Shown: in pieces, positions 1 to 5,239 of the stretch
How positions within the stretch are numbered: position 1 is the first letter of the stretch
How the letters are laid out: each line of letters starts with the position of its first letter
Assembly (NCBI GenBank): GCA_002404605.1
Contig: DHKA01000028.1
Span: 6,080 to 13,178 of the forward strand
Length of the DNA stretch: 7,099 bases
Source of the DNA: Clostridiales bacterium UBA4706
GTDB taxonomy: Bacteria; Bacillota; Clostridia; Oscillospirales; Oscillospiraceae
Reading direction: 5' to 3'
Notes under the pieces: model-generated
What the model was told of the DNA's origin: nothing
Databases searched by the model: none
What the model saw: only the letters and a program-made list of their open reading frames with translations
Made by a program: the position numbers and the translations under genes

Positions 1-933
1 GGCATCATCAACATCATGGGCTACATCGGCGGCGCGTTCGCCACGGTGCTCGGTCTCTTCCTTGTGCTGAGCAATTACATCAACGCCCCCGACGCCGAGC
101 GCGATCTCTGGGTCATCGAGCTTCCGTTCATCATCGCCTCGGTGCTGATGGTGATCTCCGCGCTCGTGCTGTTTGCCACGATCAAGGAGAACAAGATCGA
201 GCAGGAGATGGCGGAAGAGCTCGCTCTCGGCGAGGAGATGGCCGCGGTCGAAACGCCCATCGACGACGATAAGCCGATGAGTAAGGCCAACCGGCGCATG
301 CTGCTTGCGATCCTCGGCGCGGAATTTCTCTGGTTCATGTCCGATAACGCGCTCGGCACGTACATTGGAAACTATGTCATTTACTATCTCAACAGCGTTT
401 CGAGCGCCACGATGATCCTCACGATCCTCGGCGGTCTTGCCTCCGTCATCGGCTTTGCCACCGCCGGATCGATCGCCGAGAAGATCGGGCGCAAGTGGAC
501 GATCTCCTGCGGTCTTGCGTGCACGTTCGTCGGTCTCATCATCATGTGCTTTGCCACGCCCACCGGAAGGGTCGTCGGCACGCGCGGCGAGTATGCGTTC
601 CCGACGCTTTTGTTCGTCGTCTGGGCGATCAAGGGCTTCGGCATGGCGCTGGTGCACAACTGCTCGTTCCCGATGGTCGTGGAGCTGTGCTCGAGCAAGA
701 AGATCGGCCGCTTCACCGGCTATTACTACGCCGCGAGTATGTCCGCTCAGACGATCACGCCCATCGCCCTCGGCTTCGTGCTGGACGCGACGATGGCGTG
801 GCGCACGCTGCCGATCTACGCCTCCATCCTCACCGCCGCGAGCTTTACGGTGTTCACGCTGCTCGTGAAGAACATCAAGGCGAAAAAGGTGGACCATGTC
901 AAGGGCCTCGACGCCCTCGGCGCGGAGGACTGA
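1..933 (+). CDS. MFS permease, C-terminal part (5' end outside window)
   Basis: The frame is open from base 1 and ends at TGA 931-933, giving about 310 residues; the start lies upstream. About eight hydrophobic segments can be seen: two before an acidic cytoplasmic-type loop (roughly residues 60-100, rich in Glu and Asp) and six after it. This fits the end of the N-terminal half plus the complete C-terminal half of a 12-helix major facilitator. A motif-A-like loop, AGSIAEKIGRKW (near residues 154-165), is typical of the loop between helices 8 and 9 in this superfamily. The protein should act in the cytoplasmic membrane as a secondary transporter. The substrate cannot be read from the fragment; a sugar-type porter (GPH/SLC45-like) is a guess from overall look. 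It converges on the glycolytic operon. No clear terminator follows; a hairpin-rich repeat begins 8 bases after the stop. Confidence 0.85.
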   Translation, partial: GIINIMGYIGGAFATVLGLFLVLSNYINAPDAERDLWVIELPFIIASVLMVISALVLFATIKENKIEQEMAEELALGEEMAAVETPIDDDKPMSKANRRMLLAILGAEFLWFMSDNALGTYIGNYVIYYLNSVSSATMILTILGGLASVIGFATAGSIAEKIGRKWTISCGLACTFVGLIIMCFATPTGRVVGTRGEYAFPTLLFVVWAIKGFGMALVHNCSFPMVVELCSSKKIGRFTGYYYAASMSAQTITPIALGFVLDATMAWRTLPIYASILTAASFTVFTLLVKNIKAKKVDHVKGLDALGAED

Positions 934-940
934 CGGGAAT

Positions 941-1071
941 TTACCCCTCAGCCTCGGCGCTGCGCACCGAGCCAGCTCCCCTGTTAGGGGAGCCAAGCGA
1001 GATTTTGGATAACTTACTTGCCTCCCCTAACAGGGCAGGTGGCAAAAACATAGTTTTTGACGGAGGGGTAA
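941..1071 (+). repeat. 131-bp palindromic element with 9-bp terminal inverted repeats
   Basis: The ends are perfect 9-bp inverted repeats: TTACCCCTC at 941-949 and GAGGGGTAA at 1063-1071. Inside are several hairpins: CTCGG 953-957 with CCGAG 967-971; an 8-bp stem 975-982 with 986-993 (GCTCCCCT/AGGGGAGC, 3-base loop); a stem with one mismatch 1021-1027 with 1033-1039; and a 7-bp stem 1043-1049 with 1053-1059. The core of the second stem (978-990) recurs as its own reverse complement at 1024-1035. It encodes no protein. The organisation is MITE-like. Its right end supplies the ribosome binding site of the DUF559 gene that starts 3 bases later, so element and gene probably belong together. No target-site duplication was established. 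Confidence 0.6.
1062..1068 (+). promoter_or_regulatory. Ribosome binding site of the DUF559 gene, inside the repeat end
   Basis: GGAGGGG lies 6 bases before the ATG at 1075 and supports that start. It overlaps the right terminal inverted repeat (1063-1071) and follows a 7-bp hairpin (1043-1059), so translation of the gene depends on repeat sequence. Confidence 0.6.
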
Positions 1072-1074
1072 CCG

Positions 1075-1458
1075 ATGCGGCGATTTCTTCCGTATGAGTC
1101 CGCTTTGACAACCTGTGCAAAGTCGCTGCGGCGGGATATGACGCCGCACGAGAGAAAGCTATGGTTTCTCTTCCTTCGCTCATATGCGACGAAATTTTAT
1201 CGGCAGCGAGTTATCGACGGATATGTTGCCGACTTCTATTGTCCGGCGGCACGCCTTGTCGTAGAGCTTGACGGGAGTCAACATTATGAAGAGACGTCTT
1301 GACAGAGCGATGCCAAGCGTACAGCGTCATTCGGTAAACGAGGAGTGGCAGTGCTGCGCTTTACCAACGCAGATATCAGTGAACGCTTCCCGGAGGTATG
1401 CGAGTGCATAGACCGGGAAGCAAACCGCCGAAAGGCGCAGCGGACAGAAACACTATGA
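1075..1458 (+). pseudogene. DUF559 endonuclease-like gene interrupted by an in-frame TGA
   Basis: The first 75 codons carry the DUF559 signature (a Vsr/restriction-endonuclease-like fold): MTPHERKLW at residues 22-30, YVADFYCP at 50-57 and LVVELDGSQHYEE at 61-73. Likely active-site acidic residues are D53, E64 and D66 by family analogy. TGA at 1300-1302 then stops the frame. The same frame stays open from 1303 to TGA 1456-1458, and its 51 codons match the missing family C-terminus (SDAKRTA, then AVLRFTNADI). Joined, the gene would be 127 codons, normal for the family. The distance from HYEE to the next conserved Asp is also normal, so a single substitution explains the stop. The start follows a good ribosome binding site. 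Function in the cell is unknown; a DNA nuclease role is inferred from fold. Sequencing error remains possible. Confidence 0.75.
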
Positions 1459-1462
1459 AGAA

Positions 1463-1496
1463 AAAGCGCGGGAGTCATATTTGACTTCCGCGCTTT
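1463..1496. terminator. 15-bp hairpin terminator between DUF559 and GNAT genes
   Basis: Arms 1463-1477 and 1482-1496 pair over 15 bp (one G-T wobble when read on the plus strand) around a 4-base loop. The stem starts AAA and ends TTT. Read on the minus strand the stem runs into TTTTTC, so it is best as terminator of the minus-strand GNAT gene, whose stop codon lies 13 bases upstream in that direction. On the plus strand it follows the DUF559 stop by 4 bases and only the TTT in the stem serves as a T tract, so it may work less well there. Confidence 0.75.
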
Positions 1497-1508
1497 GCGC
1501 TGTTTACA

Positions 1509-1957
1509 TCAGGTGTTGATCCAGATGCCGGTGTCGTGGATGGATGCGCCCTCCGCGCTTTGATAAAACCGCTGCGCTTCATCGTTGCGCGCCATGAGCG
1601 CGATGATAAGCCCCGCGCCGCGCTCTTGCCGCAGCGCCGCGAGCAGCGCTTGCGCCACTTTGTTGTGCCGCTCGCTTTTCAAAACGCAGATCCAGTCGAG
1701 ATACGCACTGACGCAATCGGCATCGATCCGGCTGGCGATGAGCGAAGCGTCGATCCGCCCGATCACCGTTTCGCCCCGCCGGGCGAGGAGGGAGAGGGAC
1801 GTATTGAACCGGGGATCGGCGAAGCTCTTTTCAAGCTGCGCGGCGTAGGCATCATCCGGCTCCCAGAAATAGGTGCCCGGCTCCTGCCGCCGCAGTTCCC
1901 GTTCAAACGCGAGCGCGGCGGGGATGCCCCTTTCGTGAATTCTTTGATCTCGTACAT
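1509..1957 (-). pseudogene. GNAT-family N-acetyltransferase, frameshifted near its N-terminus
   Basis: The reading frame begins at ATG 1957-1955 behind a good ribosome binding site and encodes MYEIKEFTKG. It then continues in a different frame with IPAALAFERELRR and YFWEPDDAYAAQLEKSFADP, through VIGRIDASLI and a C-terminal acetyltransferase segment (LDWICVLKSERHNKVAQALL, then NDEAQRFYQSAEGA and DTGIWINT) to TGA 1511-1509. Adding one base in the C run at 1927-1930 (G run on the coding strand) joins the frames into a 149-residue protein, a normal size for a single GNAT domain. The family transfers acetyl from acetyl-CoA to an amine; RHNKVAQALL sits where the acetyl-CoA loop is expected. The substrate is unknown. 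The longest unbroken part starts at GTG 1766 and would lack the N-terminal half of the fold, so it is unlikely to work alone. A homopolymer sequencing error is the main alternative to a true pseudogene. Confidence 0.72.
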
Positions 1958-1963
1958 GGTTTT

Positions 1964-1970
1964 TCTCCTT
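1964..1970 (-). promoter_or_regulatory. Ribosome binding site fixing the GNAT start
   Basis: On the minus strand AAGGAGA lies about 6 bases before the ATG at 1957. This supports that codon as the original start and shows that the short MYEIKEFTKG stretch belongs to the gene, which is the basis for calling the frameshift. Confidence 0.65.
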
Positions 1971-1974
1971 AGAA

Positions 1975-2100
1975 AAGCATACATACCCACTGGAGGGGCT
2001 GCCGCCCGTAGATATGGATTCAACAGGTCTGCATCACGCAGAGTAACCAGCTGTAACCTGACCTCTCAGGTCGGCGCATTTGCGGCGGCCTTTTTGTGTT
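1975..2100 (-). ncRNA. Candidate structured RNA or leader upstream of the GNAT gene
   Basis: Read on the minus strand, three hairpins follow one another. The first is ACCTGA-GAGG-TCAGGT (2071-2056), extendable by a G-U pair. The second spans about 2054-2022, with CTGC-GTGAT-GCAG at its tip and GGT/ACC and ACA/TGT below. The third pairs CATATCTAC (2016-2008) with GTGGGTATG (1990-1982), with a 4-bp GGGC/GCCC hairpin nested inside. In the third, all 9 bp form on the minus strand using two G-U wobbles, which become A-C mismatches on the plus strand, so the minus strand is favoured. The structure ends about 25 bases before the GNAT ATG. It could be a cis-acting leader or a free-standing RNA. It reminds me of the raiA-type RNA motif of Firmicutes, but I could not verify this and do not rest the call on it. 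Both ends are approximate. Confidence 0.42.
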
Positions 2101-2139
2101 GCACTTTTTCTCTGCCTGCTGCCTACAATTTTTTCTTCT

Positions 2140-2172
2140 GTCAAGTCCAGCTTTGGGCTTGACTTTTTATTT
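2140..2172 (+). terminator. Plus-strand intrinsic terminator in the island
   Basis: GTCAAGTCC (2140-2148) pairs with GGGCTTGAC (2155-2163) over 9 bp including one T-G wobble, with a 6-base loop, followed at once by TTTTTATTT (2164-2172). On the minus strand the wobble becomes a C-A mismatch and no T run follows, so the plus strand is meant. No intact plus-strand gene ends here, so it either catches read-through from the permease side or ends an unrecognised transcript. Confidence 0.6.
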
Positions 2173-2177
2173 GCGGG

Positions 2178-2243
2178 CTTCGTCATTTTCTTTCGCAGCC
2201 TTTTAGCGAAGGGTACAAGGCTGTTATTATGCTTATGCTGCAT
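2178..2243 (-). pseudogene. Second DUF559 gene, only the first ~22 codons remain
   Basis: From ATG 2243-2241 the minus strand encodes MQHKHNNSLVPFAKRLRKKM followed by TK. This resembles the N-terminus of DUF559 proteins, which begin with a short polar segment, then AK-x-LR-x-x-MT before the conserved ER-x-LW helix. Here MTK is followed by unrelated sequence (PANKKSSPKLDL), and none of the catalytic region is found, so the gene is cut off after about 22 codons. The frame happens to stay open to 2034, but that tail overlaps the terminator and candidate RNA and shows no family match. The upstream leader matches that of the first DUF559 locus in layout and partly in sequence. Support is modest because the remnant is short. 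Confidence 0.5.
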
Positions 2244-2248
2244 GACAA

Positions 2249-2298
2249 TCCCTCCGTCAAAAGCTGCGCTTTTTCCACCTCCCTTTGCACAAGGGAGG
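2249..2298 (-). repeat. Palindromic leader of the second DUF559 copy
   Basis: On the minus strand an 8-bp hairpin (CCTCCCTT 2278-2285 with AAGGGAGG 2291-2298) is followed by a 6-bp hairpin (AAAAGC 2259-2264 with GCTTTT 2268-2273), then TTTGACGGAGGG, which holds the ribosome binding site, and the ATG at 2243. The leader of the first DUF559 locus (1021-1074) has the same order of parts: a G-rich stem ending AGG-TGG, an A-rich/T-rich hairpin, TTTGACGGAGGG, then ATG. The copy here lacks the outer left part of the 131-bp element. It lies in inverted orientation to the first copy. Confidence 0.6.
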
Positions 2299-2350
2299 CT
2301 TCAAAGATGAGCATACCGAAATCCCGTGAAAAGTCCATAAACGGCAAAAA
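2299..2350. other. Short stretch with no recognised feature
   Basis: Between the second DUF559 leader and the eno terminator there is about 50 bases with no convincing gene, repeat or promoter. It may be what remains of the outer part of the second repeat copy. Confidence 0.4.
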
Positions 2351-2378
2351 CCCGCCCGTGCAGAAATGCACGGGCGGG
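2346..2378 (-). terminator. Strong intrinsic terminator of the glycolytic operon
   Basis: A perfect 12-bp GC-rich stem (2351-2362 with 2367-2378) closes a 4-base loop, and on the minus strand it is followed directly by TTTTT (2350-2346). It sits 14 bases beyond the eno stop codon and marks the end of the pgk-tpiA-gpmI-eno transcript. Confidence 0.93.
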
Positions 2379-2392
2379 CTGCTGTATAGATC

Positions 2393-3685
2393 TTACCGGA
2401 TGGAGAAGAACGCTGCTTTGCCGGGATACTGCGCAGCGTCGAACAGCTCTTCCTCGATGCGGAGGAGCTGGTTGTACTTCGCCACGCGGTCGGTGCGGCT
2501 CGGCGCGCCGGTCTTGATCTGGCCGGCGTTGAGACCGACGACGAGATCGGCGATCGTGGTGTCCTCCGTTTCGCCGGAGCGGTGGGAGACGACCGTGGTG
2601 TAGCCCGCGCGGTTGGCGAGCTGGATGGCGTCGAGCGTTTCGGTCAGCGTGCCGATCTGGTTGAGCTTGATGAGAACGCTGTTTGCGACGTGCTTTTCAA
2701 GACCCATCTTGATGCGGCGCACGTTCGTGACGAAAAGATCGTCGCCGACGAGCTGTACGCGGTGGGAGAGCGCGTCGGTGAGCATCTTCCAGCCCTCCCA
2801 GTCGTCCTCCGCCATGCAGTCCTCGAGCGAGATGATCGGGTACTTATCGCAGAACGAGACCCACATATCGACCATTTCCTGCCGCGTCATGGTGATGCCG
2901 CGCTTCGGCAGATGATAGCAGCCGTCCTCGGCCTTGAACCAGTCGGAGCAGGCCGCGTCCATGGCGAGCATGAAGTCCTCGCCGGGCTTATAGCCCGCAA
3001 GCTCGATGGCCTGGACGATCGCGCGCAGGCCGTCTTCGTCGCTCTTAAGGTCGCTGGGCGCATAGCCGCCCTCGTCGCCGACGCTGGAGGTGTGCAGCAC
3101 CTTGGAGAGCGTGTGGAACACCTCGCTGCACCAGCGCAGCGCTTCCTTCCAGCTCTTCGCACCGACGGGCATGATCATAAACTCCTGAATGTCCGCCGCG
3201 GAGGACGGCGCGTGGACGCCGCCGTTGAGCACGTTCATCATCGGCACGGGCAGCGTCTTGGCGTTCACGCCGCCGATGTAGCTGTAGAGCGGCAGCCCGA
3301 GCGCTTCGGCGCTCGCCTTCGCCACGGCGAGAGACACGCCGAGCATCGCGTTTGCGCCGAGACGGGTCTTGTTCGGCGTGCCGTCGAGCTCGATGAGGAT
3401 CTTGTCGATATACGGCTGGTCGAGCGCATTGAGACCGTTGAGCGCCTCGGCGATCTCACCGTTGACGTTTTCCACAGCCTTCTGCACGCCCTTGCCAAGA
3501 TAGCGGGACTTGTCCCCGTCGCGCAGCTCGCAGGCCTCGTAAATGCCGGTGGACGCGCCGGACGGCACCGCCGCGCGGCCCACGACGCCGTTATCGAGCG
3601 TCACTTCGACCTCGACCGTGGGGTTGCCGCGGGAATCAAGGATCTCTCGGCCGAGAACGTCAACGATTTCAAAATACTCTTTCAT
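2393..3685 (-). CDS. eno: Enolase (phosphopyruvate hydratase)
   Basis: This cytoplasmic enzyme converts 2-phosphoglycerate to phosphoenolpyruvate and water with two Mg2+ ions. It is full length at 430 residues. Family signatures are all present: DSRGNPTVEVEV (17-28), mobile loop PSGAST (41-46), catalytic E205 in VGDEGG, metal ligands D243, E288 (SLED) and D315 (GDDLF), general base K340 (LIKLNQIG), H368 in SHRSGETEDTTIADL, and K391 in IKTGAPSRTDRVAKYNQ. Two loops near the active site differ from the usual form. NGGVHAPSSAADIQEF (155-169) has one extra residue between H158 and E168 compared with the E. coli and yeast sequences as I recall them, and the segment before VGDEGG (KVLHTSS) is about four residues shorter than in E. 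coli. The start follows AAGGAG with 6-base spacing. It is last in the operon, followed by a strong terminator. Confidence 0.97.
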   Translation of the reverse strand: MKEYFEIVDVLGREILDSRGNPTVEVEVTLDNGVVGRAAVPSGASTGIYEACELRDGDKSRYLGKGVQKAVENVNGEIAEALNGLNALDQPYIDKILIELDGTPNKTRLGANAMLGVSLAVAKASAEALGLPLYSYIGGVNAKTLPVPMMNVLNGGVHAPSSAADIQEFMIMPVGAKSWKEALRWCSEVFHTLSKVLHTSSVGDEGGYAPSDLKSDEDGLRAIVQAIELAGYKPGEDFMLAMDAACSDWFKAEDGCYHLPKRGITMTRQEMVDMWVSFCDKYPIISLEDCMAEDDWEGWKMLTDALSHRVQLVGDDLFVTNVRRIKMGLEKHVANSVLIKLNQIGTLTETLDAIQLANRAGYTTVVSHRSGETEDTTIADLVVGLNAGQIKTGAPSRTDRVAKYNQLLRIEEELFDAAQYPGKAAFFSIR

Positions 3686-3691
3686 GGAAAA

Positions 3692-3697
3692 CTCCTT
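3692..3697 (-). promoter_or_regulatory. Ribosome binding site of eno
   Basis: AAGGAG on the minus strand lies 6 bases before the eno ATG at 3685, inside the 30-base gap after gpmI. No promoter-like sequence is visible in the gap, so eno depends on upstream transcription as far as this window shows. Confidence 0.75.
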
Positions 3698-3715
3698 TCC
3701 TACAGAGCGGGAAAC

Positions 3716-5236
3716 TTATTTTACGATCAGGCTCTCGCCGGTCATCTGCGCGGGCTTTGCAAGACCCATGAGATCGAGCATCGTCGGGCAGAGATCGCAC
3801 AGGCGGCCCGGGCGGAGCTTAACGTCTGCGCCGGAGACGATCAGCGGCACGGGGTTGGTGGTGTGGGCGGTGTCGGGGCTGCCGTCCGGCTTCATGATGC
3901 GGTCGGCGTTGCCGTGGTCGGCGGTGATGAGGATCACGCCGCCCATTTTTTTCACGGCCTCGACGATCTGTCCGACGCACGCGTCCACGGTCTCCACGGC
4001 CTTGATCGCCGCGGCCTTGACGCCGGTGTGACCGACCATGTCGCAGTTGGCAAGGTTGCAGATCACAACGTCGTACTTGCCGCTCTCGATGCGCTTCGCG
4101 CACTCGTCCGCGACCTTATAGGCGCTCATCTCCGGGATGAGATCGTACGTCGGGAACTCCTTCGGGGACGGGATGAGACAGCGGTCCTCGCCGGGGTAGC
4201 AGGTCTCGGTGCCGCCGTTGAAGAAGAACGTCACATGGGCGTATTTCTCGGTCTCGGCGATGCGCAGCTGCGTTTTGCCGAGCTTGCCGAGATATTCGCC
4301 GAACGTCATTTCGATCTCCTCCGGCGGGAAGGCGATGGAGACGTTGGGGATCGTCGCGTCGTACTGCGTGGTGCAGACGTAGTGCAGCGGGAAGAAGCCG
4401 TTCGGCCGCACAAAGCCGTCAAAATCGGGATCGACGAGCGCGCGGGTCATCTCGCGGGCGCGGTCGGGGCGGAAGTTGATGAAAATGACGCTGTCGCCGG
4501 AGCGGATGCAGCCGTTGGGGTCGCACACGGTCGGCACGACGAACTCGTCCGTCACGCCCGCCTTGTAGCTCTCCTCCACGGCGTGGACGGGGTCGGGATC
4601 CTGCACACCCTCGCCGCAGACGACGGCGCGATAGCCCTTTTCGACGCGGTCCCAGCGCTTGTCGCGGTCCATGCCGTAAAAGCGGCCCTGGATCGTGGCG
4701 ATCTTGCCGATGCCGAGCTCGGCGCACTTTTCCACAAGCGCCTTCACGTAGCCCGCGCCGGAGGTGGGGGCTACGTCGCGCCCGTCGAGCAGTGCGTGGA
4801 CGTAGACCTCCTTCACGCCGCGGCGCTTGGCCATTTCGAGCAGCGCGAAGAGGTGGTTGATGTGGCTGTGGACGCCGCCGTCGGAGAGCAGCCCCATAAG
4901 ATGCAGCCGCGCGCCGGTGCGCACGCACTCGTCCATGGCGGACTTGTAGGCGGGATTTTCAAAGAAGCTGCCGTCTGCAACGGCGTTGGAGATGCGGGGG
5001 AGATCCTGATAGACGACGCGGCCCGCGCCGATGTTCGTGTGGCCGACCTCGCTGTTGCCCATCTGTCCGGCGGGCAGACCGACGTCCAGACCCGAGGCCT
5101 GCAGCTGCGTGTTCGGGCACTCGGCGAAGAGCTTATCGAGATTCGGGGTTTTCGCGCAGGAAATGGCGTTCTCCGGGCCCGCCGGGGCGAGACCGAAGCC
5201 GTCCATGATGAGAAGTACGGTAGGCTTTTTGCTCAT
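3716..5236 (-). CDS. gpmI: 2,3-bisphosphoglycerate-independent phosphoglycerate mutase
   Basis: This cytoplasmic, metal-dependent (typically Mn2+) enzyme interconverts 3- and 2-phosphoglycerate through a phosphoserine intermediate. It belongs to the alkaline phosphatase superfamily. At 506 residues it is close to the usual ~510. Visible sites are metal ligand D12 in MDGFG, catalytic S62 in MGNSEVGHTNIGAGR, H123 in GGVHSH, DGRD (151-154), QGRFYGMDRDKRWDR (183-197), RPDR (257-260), K331 in ETEKYAH, D399 and H403 in NCDMVGH, D440 and H441 in TADHGN, and H458 in TAHTTNPVP. These line up with the known Geobacillus enzyme sites with small offsets. The ATG is 3 bases past the tpiA stop and the ribosome binding site lies in the tpiA end, so the two are likely translationally coupled. 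Its metal and pH dependence is a known family trait, not seen here. Confidence 0.97.
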   Translation of the reverse strand: MSKKPTVLLIMDGFGLAPAGPENAISCAKTPNLDKLFAECPNTQLQASGLDVGLPAGQMGNSEVGHTNIGAGRVVYQDLPRISNAVADGSFFENPAYKSAMDECVRTGARLHLMGLLSDGGVHSHINHLFALLEMAKRRGVKEVYVHALLDGRDVAPTSGAGYVKALVEKCAELGIGKIATIQGRFYGMDRDKRWDRVEKGYRAVVCGEGVQDPDPVHAVEESYKAGVTDEFVVPTVCDPNGCIRSGDSVIFINFRPDRAREMTRALVDPDFDGFVRPNGFFPLHYVCTTQYDATIPNVSIAFPPEEIEMTFGEYLGKLGKTQLRIAETEKYAHVTFFFNGGTETCYPGEDRCLIPSPKEFPTYDLIPEMSAYKVADECAKRIESGKYDVVICNLANCDMVGHTGVKAAAIKAVETVDACVGQIVEAVKKMGGVILITADHGNADRIMKPDGSPDTAHTTNPVPLIVSGADVKLRPGRLCDLCPTMLDLMGLAKPAQMTGESLIVK

Positions 5237-5239
5237 GGC

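Noticed and set aside
437..1097. Two Arg/Ser-rich plus-strand open frames overlapping the permease
   Set aside because: They are out-of-frame readings of the permease; the permease frame has membrane helices and an MFS motif.
1300..1302. TGA read as selenocysteine or as a reassigned sense codon
   Set aside because: The family has no selenoprotein members that I know of, no downstream SECIS-like element is evident, and other genes in the window use TGA as stop.
1509..1766. A short 85-residue GNAT starting at GTG 1766 as an intact gene
   Set aside because: It would lack the N-terminal half of the fold and has no convincing ribosome binding site; the matching upstream sequence is present in another frame, so a broken full-length gene fits better.
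2116..2144. TTGACA on the minus strand (2144-2139) as a -35 box for the candidate RNA or GNAT gene
   Set aside because: No acceptable -10 box is found at 16-18 bases spacing, and the hexamer is part of the stem of the plus-strand terminator.
1536..2162. A 208-codon plus-strand open frame
   Set aside because: It is antisense to the GNAT gene and its leader; the minus-strand reading shows clear acetyltransferase sequence while this frame shows none.
934..2350. CRISPR array, integrase, transposase, tRNA or toxin-antitoxin pair in the island
   Set aside because: I looked for direct repeats with regular spacers, recombinase motifs, tRNA cloverleaves and paired small genes and saw none; the repeats present are inverted and hairpin-forming.
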